From Arthrobacter sp. P2b (GTDB lineage: Bacteria; Actinomycetota; Actinomycetes; Actinomycetales; Micrococcaceae): 64,000 nucleotides of DNA. The notes under the pieces are model-generated. The model was not told the origin of the DNA. It worked only from the letters and a program-made list of their open reading frames with translations, and made no database searches. The stretch covers positions 1 to 64,000 of the forward strand of contig NZ_FVZL01000011.1 of the NCBI RefSeq assembly GCF_900168295.1. Reading direction: 5' to 3'. Shown piece by piece: positions 54,287 through 63,623 of this stretch (the first letter of the stretch is position 1; each line of letters starts with the position of its first letter). The position numbers and the translations under genes were made by a program.

Positions 54287-55657
54287 CTACCGGCCGCCAT
54301 GTCCCCGCTCGTGGGCGCGGGGGTCTTGCGGGGTGAGCGTGGGCATGGGGCCCTTAGCCCTCGACAGGGAAAAACGGGTGGCTGTGGCGGTCCCGCCCGC
54401 TCCAAGGACGCCTGTCAGCACTGCGGTGGACTGTAGCAGCGACGGGTCGCTGCTGTCCGCGATTATCCGCGCGGCATCCTGGTACCCCTCGAAGCTGTGG
54501 CCAGGGCCCAGCCCCTTATCCTCCTGAGCGGAAACGGGGGAGGCCATGGATACGGTGACCCGGTTGCGGGTTTCGGGGTTCGCCAGACCATCGCTTCCGG
54601 GCACCCAGTCGGCCTCGTGTTCAAGGTGCAGTGAGCTTACTCCCGCTCCCGGCCTGGTCCCGGCCACCGGCGAGCCGGCTGTCAGCACATACTTGACGTC
54701 GTACTGTTCCAGGACGCGGGGATCGGAAGCCAGGTTCATGGCATGGATCCCGCCCTGGCTGTAGCCCACCGCCACCACGGCCGCACCACGTTCCGCCCCG
54801 GCGGTTTCCAGAGCAGCAAGGACGGCCCGGTTGATCTCCTCCGAGCCGTACAGCATCGCCTCCGCGATGCCGGCTTCGTCGAAGGGGTTGTCACCGCCCG
54901 CGTACATTCCTGCCGCCTGGGTGCCGGGAAGGACCACCACGTACGTTGCAGCACCGCCGTTATGGACCTCAAGGACCTCAATGTGTCCGGGACCGCGGGC
55001 ATCGACGTTCCGGATGCGCTCCAGGAGGCCGGCCGGTGATGCATCCAGTTCCACCTGGGCGGACTCTTCCTGCCGCGCGGCGAGCGGCCTGGGTATGAAG
55101 TTCGCGACCAGGAACATCAGGGCGTCCCGGACGAAGGGTTCCTGATCGATCCTTGCCCGGACATCCGGAGCCGCCAGCCCCAGCATGGTGATGATGGATT
55201 CTGCGGTCCGCCGGTCCGGGACTCCTGCTGCGGCCATGATGGCCCACGAGGTGTTGAACTCCTCCACACTCGTGATTCCGAGGAACCTCCCGGCGTTGGC
55301 ACGCCACTCCGCGTCCTCATAGTCCCGGAGGCAGGCACGAATCTGGCTGCTGATGCGCTGTAGCTCTGCCCTGGCAGCCTGGACGCGCCACTGGCCGTTC
55401 CGCACTGCGGCCAGATGGGCGGACGTGGACCATGCCGGCTGCCGGTCAACCCAGCAAAGGTGGTCCAGGATCTGCCCGGTCTCCTGCTCAACGGCAACGA
55501 GGTCACTGGCCAGGGTATCCAGCTTCTCCGCGCCTGCCGTCAGCTCTTCGAGCTGGACGCTGATGCCAGTGGGGCCGCCCCTGATGCTCAGATGTCCCTC
55601 CCTGGAGGGGCCGAACAGGCGAATGCGGTCAGTGTCCATGGGTTGTTCGCCTTGCAT
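54287..55657 (-). CDS. Serine hydrolase with long helical N terminus
   Basis: 456 residues. The first half (to about 200) is helical, like the N-terminal module of WXG-associated effectors. An alpha/beta-hydrolase domain follows: VVLPGTQAAGMYAGGDNPFDEAGIA, nucleophile VGYSQGGIHAMNLA and VLTAGSPVAG. ATG overlaps the WXG-like gene stop (TGATG), so the two are translated together. Could be a secreted lipase-like effector or cell-wall enzyme. No signal peptide. Confidence 0.78.
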   Translation of the reverse strand: MQGEQPMDTDRIRLFGPSREGHLSIRGGPTGISVQLEELTAGAEKLDTLASDLVAVEQETGQILDHLCWVDRQPAWSTSAHLAAVRNGQWRVQAARAELQRISSQIRACLRDYEDAEWRANAGRFLGITSVEEFNTSWAIMAAAGVPDRRTAESIITMLGLAAPDVRARIDQEPFVRDALMFLVANFIPRPLAARQEESAQVELDASPAGLLERIRNVDARGPGHIEVLEVHNGGAATYVVVLPGTQAAGMYAGGDNPFDEAGIAEAMLYGSEEINRAVLAALETAGAERGAAVVAVGYSQGGIHAMNLASDPRVLEQYDVKYVLTAGSPVAGTRPGAGVSSLHLEHEADWVPGSDGLANPETRNRVTVSMASPVSAQEDKGLGPGHSFEGYQDAARIIADSSDPSLLQSTAVLTGVLGAGGTATATRFSLSRAKGPMPTLTPQDPRAHERGHGGR

Positions 55658-55956
55658 CAGTGCTGGCTATTGGCGAGTGCAGCCGCGACGCTCTCCTGGG
55701 CATGCCGTGCAACGGCGGCCTTGGCTTCCGCCAGGCATTCCGAAGCCTGGCGCAGGGCAGCGTCCTGGCGGGCGACGGTGTTCCGGTAGGCCTGCCCCGC
55801 CGGTGACTGCCAGTCGAGCAGCTGGATAGCCCTCAGGCCAGCGATGACTTCCTCAACCCTTGCCATGCAGGACCCGAGCCGTCCCGCCAGTGGCATGAGG
55901 TCGGCGGCGACATGGTCTGCCGCTCCGGGCATGCCGTCCCCCAGTACATTCCACAT
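55657..55956 (-). CDS. WXG100-like small helical protein
   Basis: 99 residues from an ATG with GGGGGAG upstream. Two helices around LDWQSPAGQAYRNTV, in which W-x-S-x-A-G replaces the WXG turn. Such proteins are exported by type VII (ESX) systems and often pair with a toxin or effector; here the neighbour is the hydrolase. No ESX core gene is in the window. Confidence 0.7.
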   Translation of the reverse strand: MWNVLGDGMPGAADHVAADLMPLAGRLGSCMARVEEVIAGLRAIQLLDWQSPAGQAYRNTVARQDAALRQASECLAEAKAAVARHAQESVAAALANSQH

Positions 55957-56129
55957 CCGCACTCCCCCACCCTGGGCAGCCCACGGGTTGCTGCCCTCGC
56001 ATTGCTTTACTGATGCGACAACGCTAAGGAAGACCCGGCAGCAACCCCAGCACCGCCGGCGGCTATGTGGACAAGTAACGTGCAAAGGCACGCTTAAGGA
56101 GCCGCCGGAGTTCGTGAAAGAATCAGCAC

Positions 56130-57572
56130 ATGCCTGAAACTGCCGCCACAGCTGATACACGTACGCCCTCAGGACGCCTGGCCCTTGCCGCGTCACCGGA
56201 AAAAATCGCGCTCGGTCCCCTGGACGGCCGGTACCAGTCCGCCGTCGCGCCGCTGGTTGATTACCTGTCCGAAGCTGCGCTGAACCGTGACCGTGTGGCT
56301 GTGGAAGTGGAATGGCTCATCCACCTGACCAGCAACAACGTCCTCCCGGGCGCCGGGCGGCTCACCCCGGAACAGGAGGAGCAGCTCCGCGCCATCGTCA
56401 CCGAATTCGACGCCGCGTCCGTCGCTGAACTGGCCGAAATCGAAGCCGTCACGGTTCACGACGTCAAAGCCGTGGAGTACTACATCGGACGCCGCCTCCC
56501 CGGCATCGGCATTGAAAACCTGACGGCCATGGTCCACTTCGGCTGCACATCCGAGGACATCAACAACCTCTCCTACGCCCTGGGAGTCAAGGGCGCTGTG
56601 GAGGACGTGTGGCTGCCCGCCGCCCGCGCGCTCGTGGACCAGATCAGCAGGATGGCTGAGGACAATCGCGCCGTTCCCATGCTGTCCCGGACCCACGGGC
56701 AGCCGGCCACGCCCACTACCCTGGGCAAGGAACTGGCGGTCATCGCACACCGCCTCACACGCCAGCTGGAGCGGATCGCCCGGACGGAGTACCTCGGCAA
56801 GATCAACGGTGCCACCGGCACCTACGCCGCCCACGTTGCGTCGGTTCCCGGCGCAGACTGGCAGCACGTCGCAAAGTCCTTCGTGGAAGGGCTGGGGCTG
56901 ACCTGGAACCCCCTCACCACGCAGATTGAAAGCCACGACTGGCAGGCAGAACTGTACGCCGACGTCGCGCGTTTCAACCGCATCCTGCACAACGTCTGCA
57001 CGGACATCTGGAGCTACATCTCCATCGGCTACTTCGCCCAGATCCCCGTGGCCGGAGCCACCGGTTCCTCCACCATGCCGCACAAGGTCAACCCGATCCG
57101 CTTCGAGAACGCCGAGGCCAACCTCGAAATCTCCAACGGCCTGCTGGACACCCTGGCCGCCACCCTGGTGACCTCCCGCTGGCAGCGCGACCTCACGGAC
57201 TCCTCCAGCCAGCGCAACATCGGCGTGGCCTTTGGCCACTCACTGCTCGCCATCTCCAACGTCGCCAAAGGCCTGGAACGCCTGGACGTAGCTGAGGACG
57301 TGCTGGCCGGGGATCTCGACACCAACTGGGAAGTCCTGGGCGAGGCCATCCAAATGGTCATGCGCGCGGAGGCGATTGCCGGCGTCGAAGGCATGGAAAA
57401 CCCGTACGAGCGGCTCAAGGACCTCACCCGGGGCCAGCGCGTGGACGCCGCCCGCATGCAGGAATTCGTGCAGAGCCTGGGCCTTTCAGCCGACGCTGAG
57501 GCCCGCCTGCTCGCTCTGACGCCCGGGAAGTACACGGGCATCGCCGACCAGCTGGTGGACCACCTCAAGTAG
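56130..57572 (+). CDS. purB: Adenylosuccinate lyase
   Basis: 480 residues. Cleaves adenylosuccinate and SAICAR in purine synthesis. Signature GSSTMPHKVNPIRFENAEANLE; SRTHGQPATPTTLGKELAV; E. coli-type length. The first about 25 residues are an extra Thr/Ala-rich tail. A perfect GC hairpin follows. Confidence 0.95.
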   Translation: MPETAATADTRTPSGRLALAASPEKIALGPLDGRYQSAVAPLVDYLSEAALNRDRVAVEVEWLIHLTSNNVLPGAGRLTPEQEEQLRAIVTEFDAASVAELAEIEAVTVHDVKAVEYYIGRRLPGIGIENLTAMVHFGCTSEDINNLSYALGVKGAVEDVWLPAARALVDQISRMAEDNRAVPMLSRTHGQPATPTTLGKELAVIAHRLTRQLERIARTEYLGKINGATGTYAAHVASVPGADWQHVAKSFVEGLGLTWNPLTTQIESHDWQAELYADVARFNRILHNVCTDIWSYISIGYFAQIPVAGATGSSTMPHKVNPIRFENAEANLEISNGLLDTLAATLVTSRWQRDLTDSSSQRNIGVAFGHSLLAISNVAKGLERLDVAEDVLAGDLDTNWEVLGEAIQMVMRAEAIAGVEGMENPYERLKDLTRGQRVDAARMQEFVQSLGLSADAEARLLALTPGKYTGIADQLVDHLK

Positions 57573-57606
57573 GCCGGCCGGCAAACATCAAAGGAAGTAC
57601 GACGGC

Positions 57607-57634
57607 GGCGCCGGGCTCTGGCGGGCCCGGCGCC
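57607..57634 (+). terminator. Hairpin after purB
   Basis: 10-bp perfect GC arms with an 8-nt loop (57607-57616, 57625-57634). T-poor. Confidence 0.65.
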
Positions 57635-57701
57635 TTCGCGTTGCCAGGCCCTGCACGGCGCCGGTCCACGGTCCTGTTGCCGGGGTGCGAAACTGGAGAG
57701 C

Positions 57702-58379
57702 ATGAAGCTGCTGCTCATCCGTCATGGACAAACCCCCGGCAACGTCCTTGGCCAGCTGGATACCGCCCATCCGGGGCCCGGGCTCACCGAACTTGGCGAA
57801 CGGCAGGCCGAGGCCATGGCCAGGTCGCTGGCCAACGAGCCGATCGGCGCGCTGTATGCCTCCACCCTGATCCGCACACAGATCACCGCGGCGCCGCTGG
57901 GCAAGCTGCACAGCCTGGACGTGACCGTGCTGGATGGCCTTCATGAGATCGAGGCCGGCGCCTTGGAAAAACTGACAGACCACGAGTCCCACAAGCGGTA
58001 CATGGGGACGGTGTTCGCCTGGGCGGCCGGGGATCTTGATGTCCGCATGCCGGCGGGGCCGGACGGCCACGCGTTCTTCGACCGCTTCGACGCTGCCATC
58101 ACCCGGGTGGTGGACCAGGCGGCTCAAGGAAAGCATGAAACTGCAGCGGTAGTCAGCCATGGTGCCGCGATCCGCACCTGGGCCGGGCGCCGGGCGGAGG
58201 ACGCTGACCACGAGTTCGCCGCACGCCACGTACTGGCGAACACCGGAATCGTCGCCCTGGAAGGCGACCCCGACGCGGGCTGGAAACTGCTCCATTGGGA
58301 CGGCAGCCCTGTCGGCGGGCTGGCCCTCGCAGATCCCACGGCAGAAGATCCTACCGGTGGGAACGTAGCGGGCCCTTAG
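57702..58379 (+). CDS. Histidine phosphatase family protein
   Basis: 225 residues. LIRHGQTPGN at residues 5-14 holds the phosphorylated His, and VVSHGAAIRTW supplies the second His. Phosphoglycerate-mutase-like fold, more likely a broad phosphatase. GGAGAG precedes ATG. Converges on the kinase gene. Confidence 0.92.
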   Translation: MKLLLIRHGQTPGNVLGQLDTAHPGPGLTELGERQAEAMARSLANEPIGALYASTLIRTQITAAPLGKLHSLDVTVLDGLHEIEAGALEKLTDHESHKRYMGTVFAWAAGDLDVRMPAGPDGHAFFDRFDAAITRVVDQAAQGKHETAAVVSHGAAIRTWAGRRAEDADHEFAARHVLANTGIVALEGDPDAGWKLLHWDGSPVGGLALADPTAEDPTGGNVAGP

Positions 58380-58389
58380 CCGTCACGGC

Positions 58390-59298
58390 TCAGTGCTGCG
58401 GGACAAGCCGTGCGGCAAACGCCGCAGCCTCTTCCGCCGTCGGACGTTCCCGGCTGTCCATGGCCGTCAGGGACCGCAGGAACGGCCTCCAGCGGGGCGC
58501 CACGACATCAGGAACATCAGGGCTGCGAAGCGTCCTGGCCACCAGGGATTCGATGGCAGTCCCGGGAAACGCCTTGGTCCCGGTCAGCAGTTCCAGGAGG
58601 ACCAGCCCCAGGGAGTAGACATCCCACGATGGCCGGGCGGCCCCTCCTGCTGCCTGTTCCGGGCTCATGTAGTGCACTGTTCCGGAGGAGATGCCCGGCT
58701 CGGGTGCTGAGGCGGCTGCCGCTGTGATTCCGAAGTCGATGATCCGGACAGGACTTCTCCGCAGGCCGCTCAGCATCAGGTTGGCAGGCTTGATGTCGCG
58801 GTGGACCAGGCCCTTGGAGTGAAGGTGGGCGAGCGCACTGAACAGCCCGTGGGCCCAGACTGCCACGTCGCCGGGGTTGTGGCTGTTGATCCGGACTGCC
58901 TCGGACATGCTGGATCCCAGCGCCAGCTCCTGCACCAGGAACGGCCGCCCGCCGTGCGGTCCGTGGTCCGGCAGGGAACCGTGGGCAATGAACCTGATGA
59001 TGGAGGGATGATCCAGCGCCGCCAGGATGCCGGCTTCGTTGCGGATCCGCTCGTGCTGCTTGGCTGAGTGCACCGAAGCCATCTTGACGGCCACATCCGG
59101 TCCGCCTGCGAGGTCCACGGCCCGGAAGACTTCTGCTGCGGAACCGCGCCCAAGGCGTTCCTTGAGGTAAAAGCGCCCCGCGACGACGACGCTTCCGTCA
59201 GGGTTCTCGGCGCGGCGAGGCCGGTGCGCACGTCCCCGTTCCGGGTGTCCCTGTTCGCTGGGTGCGTGTTTTGCGGGAGCCAGGGCGGGCGCGGTCAT
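58390..59298 (-). CDS. Soluble serine/threonine protein kinase
   Basis: 302 residues, complete Hanks kinase: Lys72 (VAVKMAS), HRDIKPANL at 166-174, DFG at 188-190 and SPE at 212-214. No membrane helix or PASTA domain, unlike PknB. The N-terminal 38 residues are basic and Pro-rich. ATG overlaps the stop of the 79-residue gene, so it is translated with it. Possible partner or regulator. Confidence 0.92.
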   Translation of the reverse strand: MTAPALAPAKHAPSEQGHPERGRAHRPRRAENPDGSVVVAGRFYLKERLGRGSAAEVFRAVDLAGGPDVAVKMASVHSAKQHERIRNEAGILAALDHPSIIRFIAHGSLPDHGPHGGRPFLVQELALGSSMSEAVRINSHNPGDVAVWAHGLFSALAHLHSKGLVHRDIKPANLMLSGLRRSPVRIIDFGITAAAASAPEPGISSGTVHYMSPEQAAGGAARPSWDVYSLGLVLLELLTGTKAFPGTAIESLVARTLRSPDVPDVVAPRWRPFLRSLTAMDSRERPTAEEAAAFAARLVPQH

Positions 59299-59534
59299 GG
59301 GTGCCGTGGCGGGGCGCAGGCTTCGGCCAGGACTGCCGCTTCATCGGCGGAGTCAGCGGGCAGCCAGGCATCGAGCTGGAATCCGCAGCGGCAACGCCAT
59401 ACCGGCGGCAGTTCGATGAGGACGGCATCGTCCGGCGGAAAGCTGTAACCAGCGCCCACCCGCCCGATGGCAGGAGTGGCAAGTTCCATGGGCGTCCCGC
59501 AATGGACTTCGGTAAAAGTGGTCAACGCGCTCAC
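59295..59534 (-). CDS. 79-residue protein with a Cys pair
   Basis: Starts GTG behind GGGAG. Contains WRCRCGFQLDAWLPADSADEA, with a C-x-C and an upstream Cys12 that could bind zinc. Immediately upstream of the kinase (ATGA overlap). No known family recognised; may be the kinase regulator or substrate. Confidence 0.65.
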   Translation of the reverse strand: MSALTTFTEVHCGTPMELATPAIGRVGAGYSFPPDDAVLIELPPVWRCRCGFQLDAWLPADSADEAAVLAEACAPPRHP

Positions 59535-59566
59535 GACTCCCTAAGGAAGAAACTTCAAGGTTGATC

Positions 59567-59600
59567 GTAAGCTTACATATTACTAGCTAGACTAGCTAGT
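59567..59600 (-). promoter_or_regulatory. MarR-type operator over the kinase operon promoter
   Basis: ACTAGCTAG-A-CTAGCTAGT (59582-59600), nine-bp perfect arms around one base. On the minus strand a TAATAT -10 (59582-59577) abuts it and the palindrome fills the -35/-10 spacer. A second palindrome GTAAGCTTAC lies at 59567-59576. The MarR gene ends five bases away, and its promoter shares the GCTAGC core. Confidence 0.65.
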
Positions 59601-59604
59601 CCGA

Positions 59605-60117
59605 CTAGTTACTTTTTTGGTGCCCGTCCCTGACGGAGAGGGCATCCGTCATCTGCTGCAGGAAGTCGACCACGACGTGGGCCTGGTCCGCCGTCAGACC
59701 TTCGGCAACAGTCATCATCCGGCGGTGCATCGCACCCAGCGTTTCGCGCACCTCCGTGTCGGATTCCACGGTGGGAATGACGACGATGGAGCGGCGGTCG
59801 GAGGGGTGGGCCTCGCGGCGGACGTGCCCGCTGGCGACCAGCCTGTCGATCAGCGAGGTGGTGGACGCGCTGGTGATGCCGAGGAATTGGCTCAAATCCT
59901 TGGGAACAACCGCCTTCCCGGAAGCCTGCGCGCGGAGGAGGAAGCGTAGCGCCAGGATGTCCGTTTCGCCCATGCCCATGGAGTCCCTGGTGGAACGGCG
60001 GACGGCAGTCTCCGCGGCCCGGTAATCGCGCAGTGACTTCAGCACGGCAGCACCGTAATCCAACCGCCCGTCCGGACCGTACCAGTAGCCGGAGCCTTCG
60101 TTACCCGTGGAACCCAT
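59605..60117 (-). CDS. MarR family transcriptional regulator
   Basis: 170 residues. Winged HTH: SQFLGITSASTTSLIDRLVASGHVRREAHPSDRRSIVVIPT (wing with DRR). It lies directly upstream of the kinase operon on the same strand. Probably regulates that operon and itself, since both promoter regions carry GCTAGC (inference). Confidence 0.92.
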   Translation of the reverse strand: MGSTGNEGSGYWYGPDGRLDYGAAVLKSLRDYRAAETAVRRSTRDSMGMGETDILALRFLLRAQASGKAVVPKDLSQFLGITSASTTSLIDRLVASGHVRREAHPSDRRSIVVIPTVESDTEVRETLGAMHRRMMTVAEGLTADQAHVVVDFLQQMTDALSVRDGHQKSN

Positions 60118-60271
60118 GGATTGATCTTAGACCAACTGATAAGTAGGCAAGCTAGCAATACAGGCTAAGCGGCCCGTCCACGTTATCCAACCGCTTACGC
60201 AGAAGAAACACCCGCGTAACCGCCGGCTTCTAGCCTTTTAATGCATATCCCTTCGGCGAATCGAGGCAGAC

Positions 60272-60775
60272 ATGCAGACCAATCCGCGGCTGAACATCCG
60301 GCAGGTATCCTGGTCCAACCCTGTGGGCGCCGACCTGCGCCGAGCGCAGCAGGCTGAACTCGATGCGCGCTTTGGTACCCCTGACCACGAACCCGGCACA
60401 CCGCCGTCGGGCGCTGACTGCGCCGTGTTCCTGGTGGCGTATGACAAGGGATCGGGCCAGCCCGTGGGCTGCGGCGGCCTCCGGCTCCTGGATTCCACCA
60501 CCGCCGAGATCAAGCGCCTGTACGTCCTTCCCTACACCCGAGGCTCGGGCGTGGCCAGCTCCATCCTGGCCGCACTGGAGGCAGAGGCACACAAACAGGG
60601 GATCACCAGGATCAAGGCCGAAGCCGGTTCCGCACAGCCGGACGGCCGCAATTTCTACCAGAACTCCGGGTTTGAGCCGGTCCCGAATTATGGTCCCTAT
60701 ATCGGGGTGGAACACTCCTACTGCTACGCCAAGAGCATTGATGCACGAAGCGCTGCCCACACGGCCATGGCATAA
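60272..60775 (+). CDS. GNAT family acetyltransferase
   Basis: 167 residues. Acetyl-CoA loop VLPYTRGSGVASSILAALEA after IKRLYV, and NFYQNSGFEPV. Substrate unknown. Confidence 0.9.
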   Translation: MQTNPRLNIRQVSWSNPVGADLRRAQQAELDARFGTPDHEPGTPPSGADCAVFLVAYDKGSGQPVGCGGLRLLDSTTAEIKRLYVLPYTRGSGVASSILAALEAEAHKQGITRIKAEAGSAQPDGRNFYQNSGFEPVPNYGPYIGVEHSYCYAKSIDARSAAHTAMA

Positions 60776-60827
60776 GGGCCGGCGTCACAAGTGCGTAGGG
60801 ATTCCGCGCCTCGGCTAATCTCGGCCT

Positions 60828-61262
60828 ATGGAAACAGCAGACATCACCTTCCGCACCCGCAAGTGGGTACGTCCTGAGGACCTCAACGCCAACGGGACCC
60901 TGTTCGGTGGAAGCCTGCTGAAGTGGATTGACGAGGAAGCCGCGATCTACGCCATCCTCCAGCTGGGCAACGGCAGGGCGGTGACAAAGTACATCTCGGA
61001 AATCAACTTCGTCAGCTCGGCCGTCCAGGGCGACCTGATCGAGATGGGCCTGACGGCCACGCGGTTCGGCAGGACATCGCTGACCATGCGCGCCGAAGTC
61101 CGCAACATGATCACCCGGCAGAGCATCCTCACCATCGAGGAGATCGTCTTCGTTAACCTGAATCCCTCCGGAAAGCCCGAACCGCATGGCTACACGGAGA
61201 TCACCTATGACCGCGACCGCATTCCCACCCACCACCTGACCGAAACAGTGACCCAGGACTGA
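60828..61262 (+). CDS. Acyl-CoA thioesterase (hot-dog fold)
   Basis: 144 residues. NANGTLFGGSLLKWIDEEAAIYA is the HotDog helix with catalytic Asp. BACH/YciA-type. Hydrolyses acyl-CoA. 52 bases after the GNAT gene. Confidence 0.9.
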   Translation: METADITFRTRKWVRPEDLNANGTLFGGSLLKWIDEEAAIYAILQLGNGRAVTKYISEINFVSSAVQGDLIEMGLTATRFGRTSLTMRAEVRNMITRQSILTIEEIVFVNLNPSGKPEPHGYTEITYDRDRIPTHHLTETVTQD

Positions 61263-61320
61263 CGTTTCACCCGGCGTTCACCCGGACGCCGCCCATCATT
61301 CCCTCCACTGGACCACAGTG

Positions 61321-61348
61321 AACAGCCGGGCTGTTTATCGAATCGATA
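61321..61348 (+). promoter_or_regulatory. Adjacent palindromes upstream of the ABC importer
   Basis: AACAGCC-G-GGCTGTT (61321-61335) followed directly by TATCGA-A-TCGATA (61336-61348). The importer start is 82 bases downstream. The two sites abut, which suggests two regulators or one with two dimers. Confidence 0.55.
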
Positions 61349-61430
61349 GCAAAACGGCCCCACATTCCGCCTGCCCGGCTATAGGCTGTGCGGACATGCT
61401 CCGGTTCCAGTGCAGAAATGAGTCCTGATC

Positions 61431-62507
61431 GTGCGTAAATTGCAGTCCTTGGTTGCCGCCGCCGTCGCCGCCGCCCTTCTTGCCGGATGCGGCGGTGCCG
61501 CATCTCCGCCCGCTTCCTCCGCAGACGCGTCCTCCGCTCCCGCCGGGGGTTCCGGCGAAACGCTGGTGGTGTACACCAACTCCAACGGCGAAGGCCGCGG
61601 CGAATGGCTGACCGCCAAGGCAGCAGAAGCCGGCTTCACCATCGAGATCGTGGGCGCCGGCGGTGCGGATGCCACCAACAAGCTGATTGCCGAGAAGAAC
61701 AACCCGATCGCGGACGTGGCCTTCGGGTTGAACAACATGTACTTCTCGCAGATCAAGGCCGAAGACGCCCTGGAACCGTACACCCCCTCCTGGGCAGGCG
61801 AGGTGGACAAGGAACTGGGCGACGGCGAAACCTACTGGCCCCTGGTGAAACAGGCCATCCTCTTGGGCTACAACTCAGACAAGATCTCCAAGGACTCCGC
61901 CCCGCAGGACTGGACGGACCTGTGGACCAAGGATGAATTCAAGGACCGCTACGAGCGCGTGACCGGACTGGGCACCGCCACCGCCCAGCTCGTGTTCGCC
62001 GGCATCCTCAGCCGCTACCGGGACGACTCCGGCGACCTGGGCATTTCCGATGAGGGCTGGCAGCAGGTCGAGCAGTACTTCCAGAACGGCAGCCCGGCCG
62101 TTGCCAAGACCGACCTTTTCGCACGCATCGCTTCCGGCGAGGTGGACATGGGACAGATGCCGTCCTCGATCATCGCCGAACGGGAAAAGTCCTTCAAGGT
62201 GAACGTTGACACGGTCATTCCCTCCGTGGGCGTCCCGCTCGCGGTGGAGCAGATCGCCCTGGTGAAGGGGACCGGGAAGAAGGAGCAGGCGCAGAAGTTC
62301 ATCGACTGGTTCGGCAGTGCGGATGTCCAGGGTGCGTTTGCCCAGCAGTTCAACTCCATGCCGGTGAACAAGTCCGCCGAAGCGAAGGCCAACCCCGAGG
62401 TGGTGGACTTCTTCGCGGACCTCAAGCAGCAGGACATCGACTGGGAGTTCGTGCAGGAGAACATGGGCGCCTGGGTGGAGAAGATCGAGCTCGAGTACAT
62501 GACGTAG
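61431..62507 (+). CDS. ABC importer, extracellular binding lipoprotein
   Basis: 358 residues. Lipobox LLAGC. Family 1 iron/phosphonate-type binding protein: LVVYTNSNGEGRGEWLTAKA, then ADATNKLIAEKNNPIADVAFGLNN. GTG start. Ligand could be ferric iron or 2-aminoethylphosphonate. First gene of a cluster running off the window. Confidence 0.87.
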   Translation: MRKLQSLVAAAVAAALLAGCGGAASPPASSADASSAPAGGSGETLVVYTNSNGEGRGEWLTAKAAEAGFTIEIVGAGGADATNKLIAEKNNPIADVAFGLNNMYFSQIKAEDALEPYTPSWAGEVDKELGDGETYWPLVKQAILLGYNSDKISKDSAPQDWTDLWTKDEFKDRYERVTGLGTATAQLVFAGILSRYRDDSGDLGISDEGWQQVEQYFQNGSPAVAKTDLFARIASGEVDMGQMPSSIIAEREKSFKVNVDTVIPSVGVPLAVEQIALVKGTGKKEQAQKFIDWFGSADVQGAFAQQFNSMPVNKSAEAKANPEVVDFFADLKQQDIDWEFVQENMGAWVEKIELEYMT

Positions 62508-62555
62508 TCCGGTTTCCCGCCGCCAGCTTTCCCGCTCCACCAGACAGGTTTTGCC

Positions 62556-63623
62556 ATGATCCGCTTGGACAACATTGAAGTTTCCTTTGGTGACTTCACC
62601 GCCATACCGCACCTGGACCTGCACGTCCGGCCGGGCGAATTCTTCACCCTGCTGGGCCCGTCAGGCTGCGGAAAGACGACGGCGCTGCGCACCCTGGCCG
62701 GTTTCATCCAGCCGTCCGCGGGCACTGTCCACGTGGACGGCAAGGACGTCACCCGGCTGCCGAGCGATAAGCGGCAGGTGGGCATGGTGTTCCAGAACTA
62801 TGCCCTGTTTCCGAGCATGAGCGTGTGGGAGAACATAGCCTTCGGCCTGCGGGTCCGGAAGGAGAAGCAGGCCGACAGTGACCGGCTTGTCCGGGACATT
62901 GCCCGCCGGGTGGAACTCAGTGATGAGCAGCTGGCCAAGAACGTGGCCGAGCTGTCCGGCGGGCAGCAGCAGCGGGTGGCCGTGGCGCGGGCACTGGTGC
63001 TGCGGCCCAAGATCCTGCTGCTGGACGAGCCGCTGTCCAACCTGGACGCCAAGCTCCGCCACCAGCTCCGGCAGCAGCTCAAGGACCTGCAGAGCGAGTT
63101 CGGCATTACCACCGTGTACGTCACCCATGACCAGGACGAAGCCCTGGCCATGAGCGACCGGGTGGCCGTGTTCAACAAGGGAGTGGTGGAGCAGGTGGGC
63201 ACCCCGCAGGAAATCTACGACCATGCCGGGACGGAGTTCGTCTGCAACTTCATCGGTGACAGCTCCACCCTGACACCGGAGTTCGTGGCCGAAGTGAACC
63301 GTCTTTCCGGCGCGCAGCTCAGCACGGAAGCCACCTCGTACCTGCGGGTGGAGAAGGCGTCACTTGCCGCACCTGCCGGCGGCAGCCCCGCCGTCGGACT
63401 TCCCGGTACCGTGGTATCCCGCACCTACCACGGCCTGCACAGCCGGTATGTGGTGCGCAGCCACGGCGCGGAGATCCGGCTGCTGGTCAAGGAGGATGGC
63501 GGAGCCCACCCGGAACCGGGAACGGAAACCACTGTCTACCTCCAGCCTGCCCATATCCTGCAGTACCACCGGGAAACGGGCGTCGCCCTGAGGCAGCAGG
63601 AACGGGCGGTCGTCCTGCCATGA
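62556..63623 (+). CDS. ABC importer, ATP-binding subunit
   Basis: 355 residues. Walker A GPSGCGKT, Q-loop MVFQNYALFP, signature LSGGQQQRVAVA, Walker B LLLDEPLSNLD and H-loop THDQDE. A C-terminal TOBE domain (about 240-350) is typical of Fe(III)/spermidine-class ATPases. The stop overlaps the permease start (ATGA). Confidence 0.94.
   Translation: MIRLDNIEVSFGDFTAIPHLDLHVRPGEFFTLLGPSGCGKTTALRTLAGFIQPSAGTVHVDGKDVTRLPSDKRQVGMVFQNYALFPSMSVWENIAFGLRVRKEKQADSDRLVRDIARRVELSDEQLAKNVAELSGGQQQRVAVARALVLRPKILLLDEPLSNLDAKLRHQLRQQLKDLQSEFGITTVYVTHDQDEALAMSDRVAVFNKGVVEQVGTPQEIYDHAGTEFVCNFIGDSSTLTPEFVAEVNRLSGAQLSTEATSYLRVEKASLAAPAGGSPAVGLPGTVVSRTYHGLHSRYVVRSHGAEIRLLVKEDGGAHPEPGTETTVYLQPAHILQYHRETGVALRQQERAVVLP

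Noticed and set aside
59582..59600. ACTAGCTAG palindrome as a cloning scar or attachment site
   Set aside because: Single copy in natural context between a MarR gene and a promoter; no flanking direct repeats.
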